Assembly: GCA_017504305.1 (NCBI GenBank)
Contig: JAFVRJ010000026.1
Span: 62,001 to 126,000 of the forward strand
Direction: 5' to 3'
Origin: Clostridia bacterium
GTDB taxonomy: Bacteria; Bacillota; Clostridia; Christensenellales; DTU072
DNA: 64,000 nucleotides
A model generated the notes under the pieces. It was not told the DNA's origin. It saw only the letters and a list, made by a program, of their open reading frames with translations, and searched no databases. Below, piece after piece: positions 1 to 15,000 of the stretch. Numbering within the stretch: position 1 is the stretch's first letter; every line of letters begins with the position of its first letter. A program made the position numbers and the translations under genes.

Positions 1-3000
1 TTGATAACTTCGCTATTTACCCATGCTTCGATATAGGTAATACCATCCGAAGTGTCTTCTCTACCCTTTTCAAAACCGGTAACATAGTTGGTCCACGGAA
101 CAAATATGGGCTTGCCCATAACGTCGAGATATTGGGAGGTCGTATCGAATCCTTGAGCAGAACCAAGCAATGAATTAAATACGTTGCCAGTAACGCTACC
201 AAGGATGTTGCCACCAATACCGCCGATCGCGTTGGATATAGCATTAGAGATAGCGGAGGATGCTTGTCCCTTTGCGGTATCAACAAGCATGTTGAGCATC
301 TCGTTGCCTAATTGTTCTAAATATTGATATTGGGTTAGCGGTATGCCATCTTGAGTATAACCAGCATCCCAATCTTCTTGGTTAGAAGGATCTACACTTG
401 AGGCATCCGAATAGTCTGCACCAAGACGCAGTCTCAATCCCGTAACGTATTGAGATAAGTCTAATCCTGCTGACTTCTCGCTTTGCTTGTTCATCCATGG
501 CGGAACTTCTTTCGGAACAAGATAAATGGTACCAACGTCAACTACCGCCTCGTTTTCACTCATTATAATCTTATTTTTGATAGGCTTACCGCTTGAGTCA
601 ACGTTAAGCTTACCATCAACGTAGGTTAAACGTGAATCGTAATCGTAGTTTACGTAATCAGTACTTCTTACCTTCAAAATGTACTCGGTTCCGAGTGCAA
701 GTCCGTCGATGCTGATAACACCATTTTCTATATTGCTTAATGGGTTGCCATCGCCATCTACTGCATAGCTGCCCGTATAAACACCATCTACATAATTCAA
801 CTTTTTTGCATAGTTAAGTGCGTTATTACGTAAATAGTTGTTTTGGATTTCACTACCACCTTGGAACTTATTGCGTTCCATTCCATCAGCAGAGTCGGAC
901 AACCTGATAGTATGACCGGGTATTTCAAGCCATAACTCAAGGGAGCCAATGCTTGACGAGTCTTCCACTGCCTTTTTAGCCGCCAAAACGATTCTATAAA
1001 CGTTAGAGCTTGTTGCACCAGTTACGTGCTTTTGATTGAGGAATAATCTTACTTCAACAATAGCTCTTACGCCGTCTTGATAACTGATCGCATGATAGTA
1101 TCTACCCTTGATTTTTTCAGTTACAACAAATCCGAGCTTTCCATCAAGCTTATTGTCCTTAAATGCATTAAGTGCAGTTTGTGCCGTTGTTGCATCCTTA
1201 TAATCGTAAACGTGATATACAATATTATCACGAACAAAGCTTGCGTATAATCCTCCGTTTTCTGGATCTACCGGAACAAGATTATCGTCAAACGAGTTGT
1301 CAAACGACGTGCATATATCTTGCATTGCTTTTTGATTATACTTAAGCTCAGTCCTATTGCTTTGAGCATACGTAGCAAACACTGCCGTATCACTACCATT
1401 TAATATGGTTGCTGCGCCGTTATGGAATGCAACGACTATTCTATGTGCAACGATCTTTTGCGAACCATAGCTATATTTTTGGTTTACAAATGCTCTTGCC
1501 TCAACCATTGCGTTTGCTTTGGTTGCATAATGATATGTTGCGTTTACCTCGACTCTTGTGAAATCATTATTGCTATCAAGAGCCTTTGCAAATGCATTAA
1601 GTGCGGAAGTCGTATCAGCTTCCGAATTGTAATTATAGACACGATATTCAACGTTGTTTTCTACAAAGCTCGAGTAAAGGGTTCCATTTGCACTAAGATC
1701 TGCAACAAAGCTCTCCTTGAAGGCTACGTCAATAGACGTGGTCTTTGCTTCTTCAAATCGTGCCATATTGGTTGCATCGTGTGCGATATCGGTAAACACT
1801 TTAAGAGCAGACTCGCCCACAAGATATTCGTCTTTTAGCGTTACCAAAAGTCCGGTTATCTTGCCGGTTACAACGGTTTCGCCGCCTTCGCCACCGTCAC
1901 CGCCTTCGCCGCCTTCGCCACCTTCGCCGCCGTCACCACCGTCGCCGCCGCCACCGGTAGACTCGTTGATTAGCTTTTCGCAGAAAATTTCGTATCCACT
2001 AATTGCAGGCTTCGCGCCATCGAATTCTAAAGTTAGCGTTTCTCCATTTACAGTTTCGCCATTAGGTAGTTCTACTCTTATATCATACTGCCCAAAATAT
2101 AGTTTTTGAGTAATTTTAACTTTGGCTATACCTTCTGCATTGGTTAATACGCTGTCTCCACTATTAACGGGTGTATCTAAAGTGATCCATGCGCCGTTGT
2201 AGCTCATTTGTACTTTTGCGCCAACGATCGGAGTGGTTGTGCCGTTGCTTGCATCGAAAACATAAGCCTTAACCGTTAATTCAACGTTCTCCCAAGTCGT
2301 CTTATCCTTGCTGAGGGTATAGTTGAATGCGGTCGCAAAGTTACCTGCCGTACTTACAGGAATCCTCTCTATCGTGCCATCCTCTTTGTACTCAATGTTT
2401 TCTTCGTATCTGGTCGAAACTATGGTTAATTTGTAATGTTCGTCATTTTCGTTTTCTCTTGGCCACTCGTTAAGGAACCTACCGTCTTTATCAAACTCAT
2501 AGAATACAACGTCGTAAGTACCGGGTTCCATATTAACGAATAAATATTCGCCATTCCGATCGGTTACAGCTAAGTGTTGATTAATATTATGAGGATCTAG
2601 TTCGTCCGGATCATCAACCGTTATGTGAGACATCCACGTTCCGCCTTGATATAGAGCAACTGCAACGTTTACAGCAGGAACAAGAGTGTCGCCTTCCTCA
2701 AAAGTCACACGTCCAAAAGCCATAGAATGACCTTCTGTGGGCAATCCGCCCGTGGATCCGCCACCACTTATGCCACCTATTACGGTGTATAAATCGCCGC
2801 CTAACAGTCCGTTTAAAAAGAGCTTGGATAAGTTGGTCGCATTGGGATCGCCGTCTTCAAGTGCATTACCCCCGGCTATTCCACCTATCAATCCGCCTAA
2901 CGCTCCGCCACCGGAGTCAATGACGGCACCTATTCTAATCGGATTTCCCGTTGCGCCTATGAGGGAGCCGAGCCAGCCGGCAATAGCATCGGCGATAAAC

Positions 3001-6000
3001 TCATCAACTAAATCGTAAACGGTTGTACCGATAATAGAAACAATCGGTCCGCCTAAGTTGAGCAGCGTTCTAACCAACCACTTGGTTAGCTCGCTTATTA
3101 ATCCGGAAAGATCCAACGTGAAGATGTTGTTAAGGGACGCCCATACTTGATACTGCCTAATGAATGCAGTTATACCCATCGGCATCCAGTCGTCAGTGTC
3201 CGAAAGCGAATCTTTTACGTTAGATATCGCCGTTAATTGGTGAATATCGATTGACAGCTTATTGGTAACCGATTTGTTGAGTTGTAAACGTACTCTTCTA
3301 TATGCGTTGTCGAAGAAAATGGGGCTGTAAGTTGTAATAAGTGAACCTACGTCGATTTGGGTAATGCCAAGATCGATAACCCAGTTAAATGCATTTCCTT
3401 TAGAAACAAATGCGTTATCATACGGATCGACACCGTCAACGGTGTAGTCTTTTAGCATAGGTGAGTATACCGTAGGACCAGTCGAGTATCCGCCGGGGCC
3501 AGCAAAGCCGCCTAGATTATTCAAGAAGGAACCACCGAAATCGTTAAAATCCCATCTTGCGCCACCGGAACCATAGTCAAGGTTGCGTAAGAAGAAATAA
3601 TCATTACGTTTTTCGATGTAAATACTGAAGTCGGTAAACGACAAACTGTCTATCAAGCCCAAAACAAGCTTGCCTACTTGCAAGTTAGCGCCAATGCCAC
3701 CCTCGCCATTTACGCCAACGTTGACACCAATTACGCCGCCGTAAATGTTGTCTAACGCTGCGGTGTTATTGTTTTCGAATGCTTGATAGTTCTTTGCGGC
3801 TTTGCCTGCAGTTACAACTAAACCACCTTCGGGAATACCAAGGTTGAGATAGTTACCCTTTCTGTCAAGCTTAACGCGTAAGCCAAGCTTAATGCCACCG
3901 TGTAAGCTTAAAGCAATTCTAATGTCGGGAAGTTGCGGAAGCTCTACGCCTTCGCCTAATGAATCACCTAATAATGCACCAACTGCAAGGTTAAGTATCT
4001 CCATGTTGGGGTTGAGAATTAACTCATCGTTCGACAAGAGAACCTTGAGGAGCGGTGCATCCGTTGCGGTTATTAAGCCGATAGAGGCGTTTTGCGGAGC
4101 TTCTTGTTCAAGAGCTGCAGTCGACATATTGTTGAGCGTAGTTCCTTCGTAGGAAGCGTTTTGCGGAGCGTTGCTCTCTTCTCCTGACGAAGTCAAGCTG
4201 AACAACAAGTCGTTTATCAAATCGCCAGCGTTCAAGCCGGTATCGTATAAGTAGTCGCCAATTTGGCTTCCGCCAAGTTGTACGCCGGTAATCATCGGCA
4301 ATAAGAAGTCGTTAAACAATCCGATAACGTCGATACCGTTAAGCGATGCTTGGAAGAGTCCAAGTTCTTGTAAGTTAGCGTAAACGGTATTGGATTTACC
4401 TAAATAGTAAACACCGATGATTTCTTCACTATCGAGTTGGATGCTTATTACAAGCGTTGTATTGGTTATATCAAGTATGTCGATATAAGCCGTAACGATA
4501 AGATTGAGCGGTAACGACGTATCTTGAACGTCGATATTGATGGTATCCGCATCAAGACCGGTAACCTTTTGGAGCAAGTTCTCTAATGCGATAAGTTGCG
4601 GTGATTTTTCGGTGTCTTTGGTGCGCAATCTAATCTCTAAGTTGAGGTTGAGAGCCAATTGACCGAATTCGTTAAGGCTTTCGTATCTAATCTTATCTTC
4701 TTGTTCTGCTTCGCCTTCGATGTATTCTCTGGGATCGATTTTCGATTGGACGTCGGTGCCGAAGTTAGCATATTCACCTTGGAAGTCTAAGCCAAGGCGG
4801 AATGCTTTTTCGTACGGAGTATCGTCGGTAAGACGGATTAACAAGCCGTAAAGACCTTCACTGGGATCAAATCCGATTTGGAGGTTGCGGAACAAGGGGA
4901 TGCTAATAGCTCCGCCAAAGAGTTCGGTAAGCTTATCGTTCTGTCCGATACCTTCGAGGAGCGATCCGAGTAATGCGCCGGTTATTGCAAGAGAAGTCTT
5001 GTCATAGCCGATTGCAAAGAGGAGGAGTTTTTCAACCATCGTGTAATCGGAAATCTCAACTTCGTTCAAGTCGTCGGATAGGTTAGAGCTTGCATTGCGC
5101 GGTGCAGATGCATTTGCTACTTCTGTTCCTTCGCTTCCTTCAGTACCTTCGGTACCTGCGTTATCTTCCTTTTCTCCAAAGAGGTCAAGGGAGCTCAAGA
5201 GACCCTTAAGCATCGTACCTAATTGAATCTTTTCAATCTTAAGAGACGGTAAACCGAGTCCGCTTAAATCAAGGTAGATGGTGCTGGATTCATTTTGAAC
5301 TTCTTCACCTTTATCGTTAATAATCATCTCGTATCCACCCACGTAAGTGAGGAGGAGCATAGTGGTATCGTTGTACTTGATTTCAAGTTGTAATCTTACC
5401 GGAGTGATATCACTGAAGTCGATGAATATACGTAAGTAGATACCAAACATAATGTTGATATCGTCAACAGGTTGGAAAGCAAGTTTGAGTGCATTGATAA
5501 TATTGCCGATAGCCGGGTTATCCTTGAATACACCGCCGAGGAGGCTGAGGATTTCGCTCATATCGAAGATTCCACCAACGGTGTCGTCAACTCTGATTGC
5601 GATACCTGCTTCTAAATCTAACTTGTACTCATTGAGCGGTTTGAAGTCTTCAGCAAAATAGTCTGCTACATTAAATTGTTCAGCTTCCCTTTCTTTGATT
5701 TCTTGCTCGGTGGCATCTGCGGGGAGTGCGTTGCCATCTTTATCATAGTAAACGCCGTCGAGTTTTCCGTTGATGGGCGTTGCCTTGAAGATATTGGTCT
5801 TGCCTACGCCGATATCGAGGTTGTGTATCGAAAGAGATACGTTTACCATACTCTTGGTGCTCGATACTGCCATAAGTACTCTGCCAACGTTTGCAACGCC
5901 GGTTTGCTCTACGAGCACTTTAAGGGATACCGTTAATTGACTATGTGCGTGCGTTAAGTTATGCGTTTTAATTCCGCCCGATTGAACCATTGACCAAGTG

Positions 6001-9000
6001 AAGCCCTTCTTCTCGAGAAGCTTGCGTACGCCTTCAATAAACGCATCAGGGTTACCGCCGTAATTGTTCATGTCGTACAAGAAGTAGTAAACGTGACGAA
6101 TACCTAACTTGTCGAACGTTTCTTTTTCGCTACTTGAATCAGAGTTCTTTGCAACTACGAGTCTTTGTTCGTAAGCCGCCTCTGAAGCCATTGCGTATTC
6201 AACGTCGCCGATAGTAATAACGTTTTCAACCAAGAAGTCGTCAAGGTACTCTGCGCGGATTGCGTTTAATGCCTTCTCTTCGTTAGTCGTAGACATAACC
6301 TTTGCGCCTAAATCGCTATACTTAACGTTGTTAAGGTTAATGACAGGCATTGCGTTACTTATCATCATCGCGACTATAACTTTATTCTCCGATACCTTAA
6401 CGGTAATCGTAGTTTCGTCAATTGCGCTCAAGAAGCTTACGATGGGGCTGGAGGGAGCCGAAGTGATATCGAACGACGCGTTGTCAAATATATTTACAAT
6501 CGTGTCGCGTACTGCGTTAGCTGCTTGTAATTGCGCGCTCGGCAAATCGAATAGTTTCTTCGGATCGTAAACGAGATAGTATACGTCTTGCTCAACACCA
6601 GTAGGAATTATGCCAGCAGAAACCGAGTCGTATGCGGTACCGGTAAACGCTTCTTGTGCAACAAGTGCTACGGTGGTGCCGTCGAACGTTACGTTTTGAC
6701 CTCTCAAAGCTACTGCAACGGGGCTTACTGCACCTAACGTTTGCTCTACACCGCTTTCAATTGCGATGGTAGCTTCAATGTCTTCAAGATTGAACTTACT
6801 AATATCAACGGGTTGTTGGTCGTCCAAACCGACATTGATGGAAAGCTCGTTATTGTAGTTATCAAGCTCGAGGCTTAATCCGCCGATGTTGCTGAACTCC
6901 CAATGGGTTTCAACCAAAAGCTCGAACAGCGTTTGGAAAACGGACTTTGCAAGACCGATACCGATAGCGCCCTTCGAAATTTGGAGGTTTCCTATCATCC
7001 TAATTATTCTCTTGATAAGGACGTGTTGCGGATCTTCGGGCTCTTCTATCTCGGTGCCTTCCCCTTCTGCGTTAGATACATCTTCACCTTCGGTTCCTTC
7101 ACCTTCGGTGGAGCCTCCCTCTTCGGGTTTTACTTCCTCTTCACCATTGAGTCCTAATAAACCAAGGAGAAGGTCTAACACTGTCTGTGTAAAAGTCTGA
7201 TCTTCGCCGGTGCCCGCATCGATCGCTCCATCTAATCCGCCCGTTAGGTCAGAGGTCAAGCCGTTAAGCAATTCGCCAAGACCTTCGAAAACGGCTTCCA
7301 TATTCATGCCAATAAACTTGTTGAAGACTTCTGCATCAAGCTCGATGTTAACGCCACCAATACTTAAAAGGAGTTTGAAGTCGCCCATATCGAAGGGAAC
7401 CTTTTGCGTGGGGTCTTCTTTAATTACGCTATCGGGAACCTGTTCAATTTGGTTTAGGCTACCATATACGAAAAGTGCGAAGTGCTCTTCTTTTACGTCG
7501 TTAATTACGATAGCCTCGATTTCGCGCTTGATTAAGAGCTCGCGTTGTGCTTCGCTGAGGTCTTTATACTCATCGCTTGCATATTTGTCTCTGATTCTAT
7601 ACTCTTCAGCTTGACGCTCTGCGGCGATTTCCTTCTCGTCTTTAAGTGTTACGAGTTGGATGATAGCATCGAGTGCAAGTTGATCCAATGAATTGAGTTT
7701 AACGTCAGCTTTAATACGCAAGGTTGCTTCGCCCTTGATTGCATCAAGGAATTGTAGATAGAACGCCGCTTGTTTAGAGCCATCCGGAATTTGCTCATTT
7801 TTAAAGAGTTGGCTCCAATCGAGGATGTACTCTCTTACGTCAGCGCCAGCCGAAATATCCAAACCAAGATGTACGCGCCACTCGATAATATCAACGTCGT
7901 AGCAGCTCTCGTAGAACTCAACCATTTCTTCGCTCTTCATCGACTCGTAATAAGAATTATAGTTGCCTCTACCTAAAACGAGCGTGGAGTCGTGCAATAA
8001 GGATAACGTGAAGGAATATCCTGCGGAATCCCACTCTTCTCTGCCTTCGCCCTCAATGCCGTTATCGTCGGTGTCGGAATCTTTCTTGAGGTTGAGTTCT
8101 ATGCTGAAGCCACCGGTTTCTTTATCAAAATAGAGACCAAGTGCCATTTGATCGAGAATATCTTTACCAATCTTTACAAGCGTTGCTTTGTTAAAGAGGT
8201 TTTCCTTATTCTCAGGATCGATATACTCATCCTCAGTAAAGTTGTCGACTTGAAGGAATTTGACCAAGCCGTGTGCAACGCCAGTTAAAACGGAAGACGT
8301 TAGCATCAACGCAAAGCCTTGCGAGTTGAGGTAGATAAGCGGTCTTAAGAGATCCTCGATAAATCCGCTGTTCTCCTTATACATATCCTCTACCGGCGGG
8401 GTAACAATAGCGCTGTCTTTGCCCTCTTGCGCCTCTGCCGGAGCATTTACGGGAGCAGATTGATCGTCGCCACCAAGAATTACATCTTCATCAACGTCGA
8501 ATACGCCAACTGCAGTCAACAACCCGTGAACGAGCTCGCCAACGGAGAGAGTCTCAAGTTTTACGTTGAGTTGCGTATCGAATAACTCTACGCTTCCGTA
8601 GATAACGTCGTCTACGATGTAGAGTTGGATTAATTTTTGGTTATATAACGGCTCGTTTTTGAGGTTGTCATAAACGGTATATTGGATGATAATCTCCGCC
8701 GTTATGGCTTTATGTCTTTCTTCCTTATTAAGGAGGTAGCCAAGGTTGAACGCGAGATTAAGGTTAATCTCACCGCGTAAGGTTTCGTCACCACCGGAGA
8801 GGATCAATACGGGGTTGAACGAGTATTCAGTTAAGTCAATAGGCTTAATGCCCGCGATGGTCAGTATCGTATTGATAAGATCTGCCAAACGAACTTCGCC
8901 GTCTTGGAAGTCGATTTGGAAGCTTAGGTTGGTGCCAATCTCTAATGCAAGTTGGTCATAGTCGGTGTAGTCGGCTCTTTCAACTTCGTCGATAATCGGC

Positions 9001-12000
9001 TTTAAGGTGCTTACTTCACCTGAAGGCGTATGAACTTTATCTTCGCGTTCTAAACCGATCTTGAGTTCGTGACCAAGTATGCCGATACCGAGGTTGATGC
9101 CTGCACCTGCGTTGTCAAGGTGTTCTTGGTTTACAACGACGTACTTACCATCTTCCAAATACTCATCGAGCGTAACTAAATTCTTATCATCATCAAATTC
9201 CTCTGGATCAGCACAATTATAAATTTTAGCCGTCTTTTCTCCGTTATCATTGCGGATCCATTTTAGCCATCTGTAGCCTTCTTTGCTGGGATCACGATCC
9301 TCCTTTGCTGTACCCTCTGCTGCAACGATATATACCCAACCGTCTTTTTGCGCAGTACCACTATCGAGGTTAATATTTACTTCGTAGCTTGCGGTAAAGT
9401 CATCTTCACCTTCTGGATTATAATTAGGTACGATGCCAACGCCTACGTTAGGATTAATAACGTCGTCAACAAATGGACTTAAGTCTAAGCCTAACAACGA
9501 AGACAACAACATATTAATCATTTCGAAGGTTACGTTTAGAAGTAAACCGTCTCCTTCGCTAATAAGGATCTTGATAATACCCGCCATGCTTTCGGTCGCC
9601 TCTGCGTTATTCATGCCGAGGACGGTCGCCCACGTCGGATACTCCTCTACAAATGCTTGATCATAATCAATGCTCGGGTCAACCAAACCGTCGAACATAC
9701 TGATTGCTTCAGGTGCGTGTTGCGGACGGCCTTGATAATGTCTTTCGTCAAAGTTTTCAGCGATAGTCGGGTCATCAGGATTCATAAGACGTAGCAACAT
9801 GCTGATAACGTTCCAAATCTTGGTCTTACCAAGTCCAAGGGTAGATAGATCAAGGTAAATATCGTTATCGTAGTAGGTAATAACTACGTTGAACTTATGC
9901 GGAGCTTTTACCGAATACAAATCTAACTTAAGTTGTAAATTCAAAAGAATATTTTCGATAATTCCACTGCTTTCCGGATCGGGATTTAAGAAGTTTTCGA
10001 GGTTAAAGCTTGCCGCTATATCCAAACGGATAGTATCGCCCAAGCTTTCGCCTTCGCTAATAGTGCCGTCCTCGTTCTTTTGTCCCATATAGCCCAACGC
10101 TATAATTTGAGGCAATACGTTTGCCAAGGCGCCTTCGAGACCGAAGAAAGCCTCTGCTGCAGCGTCTTTATTATCTTCGGGAAGAAGTCCTACGATAAGA
10201 CCATCCTCATCCAAAAGGGTGTTGATAAGAGATTCAAGATTGATTGCACCGTCGTTTACGTTGAGTCTTAACTCAAAGCTTGCTTCTAATTCGATATTGG
10301 TGGACTCGGTGAAATCGATATAGTCGGATACTTGCGGTAATACCAATCTATCGCTTGAATACGGCTCAAAGTTAATACCGAGGTCGCCCAATCCGATGTG
10401 CAAGTGCAATACGTCGGATACGTTATTGTTCCAGATTGCATCTGCAACAACGTCAACGCCCAATTGGAAGCTATAGTCGTGCGGAGCAAGAGAGATTTGA
10501 GCTAAAACGTCGTTGAATATCTTAAGCTCCGTCATATCGAAGATGCCTAAAATCGAGTCAACAGCCATCTTATTTGCAAAGATAGCAAGGCCGTAAGAGC
10601 TAATATACTCAAGCTCTTTACTTAAATCGATATATACGGGAGTTTGCGTGCCGGATGCGCCTGCTCTCGGAGCGTTTTGCGCGTTAGAGGGTGCTCCGGT
10701 CGCACCTTCGCTTTCAGTAGATCCGTTGATAAGGCTGTCAAGGGGTCCTAAATCGATGCTTCCACCATTGAATAACGACTTAAGTACGTCGGGCATAGAA
10801 GCCTTGGGTCCGCCGATGAAGGATGCATCCAAGAAGATAATATCGTCATGGAGGTTTACTTGTAAGAGCTTGCCTTTGGCGTACTCTTCCGTTCTCGAAA
10901 CGGTAATTTGTGCTTGTACCCCTAAAATATTGGTAAGCGGTACGTTTGCGAGTATTTCAAGAACAACGCTCATCGATTGCTCGCCATTGATCTCTAATAA
11001 CAACGCAAGCGTTCCCTCAATTAAGCCGTTCAATAACGAACCCAACAAAGACGGTAGCGGCTCTTTATAGAGATCATAACCGGTATAATTTGTGGTGTCA
11101 AAGTAGCTCGGGAGCGGATCGCCGGAGATACCTTCAGAACTAATATCAAAGTATAAGTAAAGCTCTAAACCTACAACCGGGTTGGTTTGGTCGAAGTTTA
11201 CGTATTCTTTTTCTTCGGGAATCTCAATATCTTCTTCGTTAACTTCGCCATCAAGATAAGCGTATCTCGGAGCTTCGATTGCATGCTCAACGTAGGTGCT
11301 TTCAACTCTTATGGTCTCGTCTTCTTTACCATAATTATCAATATAATAAACGTCTTCGATCCAGTGGTGTCTGAATGCGATAGTCCAGTTATTTCTAATT
11401 CTTAGGTTGAGGGAAATCTCGCCACCGTCTGCGAACTTATACTTGGATGCACCGGGTTCGGTAGAGGTGTTTTCAACTCTTTGATCGCCGATAAACTCAT
11501 AGCCCTTGAATTTTAAACCAAGTCCTAATAATTCATCATCACCAAGGAGCGTTACGTCAACGAATAATTCACCAACGGGCTCAAGGAGCGGAGCAAATGC
11601 AAATTTTTCGCCTAAAATGAAGGGTAAAATTCCCAATACTGCGGAAGCAGCTATATTAAGGATAAGACCTTCCGGTTGAATTCTTAAGTTGATAAGCGCT
11701 GCAATTAAGTTACCCTCATCAGGAGCTTCGTTCAAAATAGCGTTTGGATTGAATCCTTCGGGGCAGAGATAGCCACCTATGCCCATGTTTTGGGGTTCGG
11801 TTGTGCCATCCCCTTCAGCGCCTTCGCCGGAGCTATCGCCACCGATTCCAAACGAAGCAATAAGGTCCACAACAAAGTCCCAAGCGTTTTCAATCTTAAC
11901 GGCTTGCAAGTTGAAGCATTCTGCGTTGATGTATATAGCTCTATCAACGTAGTAGATAGAAAGTACTTCTTTGTACTTAAGTTCGCCGTTATAGTAAGCC

Positions 12001-15000
12001 TCGTGGTTACGATCGCGTAAAATTACTGCAAAGTTAGTATCGTAAACGACTCCATCATCGATTATTTGCGTTAAGTTGATATTGCCGATTACTTCAAGCG
12101 TGAAGTGAGTGGAAACTCTTCTCAAGAGTTGGATAATAGGAGCAAGACCTAAATTCTTAATGGTATCGATGGCTTCGCCTTCAGCAGGAATTAGGTCGAA
12201 TACACCTTCAAGAGTTTGATCGAGGTTGAACTTAACGTCGTCGTCGCCTTCGATATCAAATTCGATTTCCAAGTTTACGTAAATTTGTTGTAGGTTGTCT
12301 GCAGGGGCAAAACCTTCCTCTATAAAGCCCGCGGGCTCAAGAGAAACTCTTTCGGATTGAGAGTTTGCAAGGTCAATCTTTAATCCGTCAATGCCGAGTC
12401 CTACCGTATATGCCCCAAGATTGAGACCCAAACCAAGCAAATTGGATTCCTCATCTTCCCAAATATCTTTAATCATGGGGAGTTTGGACATGATGCCAAT
12501 TTGTAAATTAATGGCGTCTTCTTTAGGATCAGACAACATTGATTTAACGATTTGCGGTAAATTGAGCGTTAATTTTTCACCCTCTTTGAAAGGATTATCG
12601 AGTTCAAGCTTTAAGCCACCAAGGATTGCATAAACAACGCCACCAACAACTTCAAGAACAAGGCCGTAACCATTGCCAAGAATAAATCTTACGTAAGGTA
12701 TCAAATCCTCATCGTCAAGCTCTGCGTTGTTAAGATCGTTTGCGGGAGCGTTTTGCGGATTTACAACGTCACCTTCAACAGCTCCGCCACCTTCTTCTTC
12801 AAGACCACCAAGCTCTTCAAGAAGGGCTTTAAGTTCTTCTTCGGGTAATGCGTTTAATAGCTTGAGCAGTTGATACAATGCGATATCAACTCTAACTCTC
12901 TGTATTCCTAATAGACGTGCGTCAATATATGCAGTACCGTCAACGTAATACAACGTGATATATTCCATCTCGTTACGTACTTCAGTCGAGCCGTCTTCTT
13001 TATAATAGGTACGCGCAACTTCAGTGCCTACGCGAAGGAGTAGTTCTGCATTGGCAAATAAGTTGACTATCGGACGACCTGCAACGACCGCCAAAATATC
13101 GTGCATCGATACGGTGATGCCAAGGTCAAATCTCAACTCTTTGTTGCCATAACCCAAGTTCTCGATCAAAGCATCAATATCGATTTCGGTAAAGAAAGCT
13201 TGTAGTAGAGGCTTTAGATTGATTGGGGGTACGGTACCGTTGCCTGCACCAGAGGTGTCTTGTGCGTCAAATCTTGCTTCGCCACCCAAATGGATGGTGA
13301 TGTGGTGATTTTCGGAATCTTCGGGATTTACCCAGTAGTAGTGGTTGCCTTCGTCAAGCAAGCCGCCGGTCAAGTTGCCGTAGCCGTCGTCTTTACCTAC
13401 ATAGTAGGTATCATCGGGTTCAACGCTTACTTCAATAGTAGCTATTTCAAGTTGCAACTTGAGAAGATCTTTAAGGCTTACGTTAACAAGCAAGAAGGCA
13501 TCACGATAGCCGGATTCTTCGTACTTATCCTTAATTTTGCCTGCGCCAAGTTGTACGAGCAATTCGGGATCGTGGAATTCAAAGAATCTCTTTATATCTA
13601 TCGATCCGTATTCGTAAGGATTGATAGTTTCTCCGTTGCTCAACTTAAGCAATCCTTCGGTCAAATAAATGTAGTTGGGATCTTCTTTATCTTCATATTG
13701 TGCATCAAGCTCTGCTTTGCGGAGAGAAATTAAACCCTTGCGGAGATTTTGATATTGTTCGTCGGTGTAAGAGCCGTCGTTGGCCTTAATCTTTGCATAT
13801 AACTCTTCAAATGCGGTTACGGCATCTACAAGTGCTTTATATGCAACGTCCGAGAAGTTCCCGTCTAATAAGGATTGTTTATAAGAAGCAAGATAGTTTG
13901 CGGTGATGGTATCGTAGTTACCAAACGTCGCGTTACCTGCTGCATATGCTTCGTTAAGAGATGCAACGTAGGTTGCCCATAACTCTTTAATGTGATTTTC
14001 GGTCGCAACACCGTTAGCATCGGTTTCGCTATTGAATAAACCGTCGCCACGCATTATAACTACCTTTTCAAGGTAGCTTGCTGCTAAACCGTGGAGTGCA
14101 TAGTAATACTCTTGCTCGGAGTATTTACCGCTATTCTTATAGGTCGTAATCTTGGTTTCGTCAATGGCTACTTCAAACTTTGAATCGGTTGAGAGCAACG
14201 AATCTACCAATCCGTAAATAGCCGCTGCAGGAGCAACGATAGATACGGGAGCCGCGTTCGGTACGCCGAACTCTTCAGGATGTGCGGTAATTGCGAGAAC
14301 GATGCTTGCGCCGGTAAGAATAGAGTGCGGTACTTTGCCCTCTTCATTACGCGGTAATACCAAGCCGTTGTTAATAGAGTTCATCGCAACGGGGTTGTAG
14401 CTTTCTTCTTTGCCGGTCATTTCGGTGGCAAAGCGTTCCATGTATTTTGCAAATCCGTTGAAGTTGTTTACACGGATAACGTCTTGGATCTTAAGCGCGT
14501 CACCAAATAGTTTGGTTAAGTCCGCAAAGATATTAAGGTCGTATTCACCAGTTTCCTCGTTTAATACTCCCATAAGGCTTACCCACGCGATATCACGCTT
14601 ATCCTCCTCCTCGGGAGAGCTTGAGAAGGATACCGAAGCCTTAAGGTTCATGATGTTGCTGATGTCGAGAATTACTTCTACGTCGTAATAAAGTTCTCCA
14701 CCGAAGGTTGCCTTACCATCAACTACGTTACCGAGCGCCTCGAGGAGTAATCCAAAGTTAAAGAATGCGTCAAAGTCGAGGTTTGCTCCAATGTGTTGTT
14801 CATAGTAACCCCTTAAATCTTCATCCGACATACCCTTGAATTGTTCGTCGCCATATAGAGATGTTTCGCGTATCCATTTGAGCATATCTTCCTTTGCACT
14901 TTCATTAAGCCACTCTTGTAGATACTTTACAATATGGGTTAGGTCGGTAATACCAACGCCGGTTCCTTCGCCGTCAGGGCCCTCCGTTTCGGGAGCATTG

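Noticed and set aside
1717-2109. Plus-strand frame with Ser-Pro-Pro repeats
   Set aside because: It is the antisense of the Gly-rich hinge of the giant protein; no promoter or SD.
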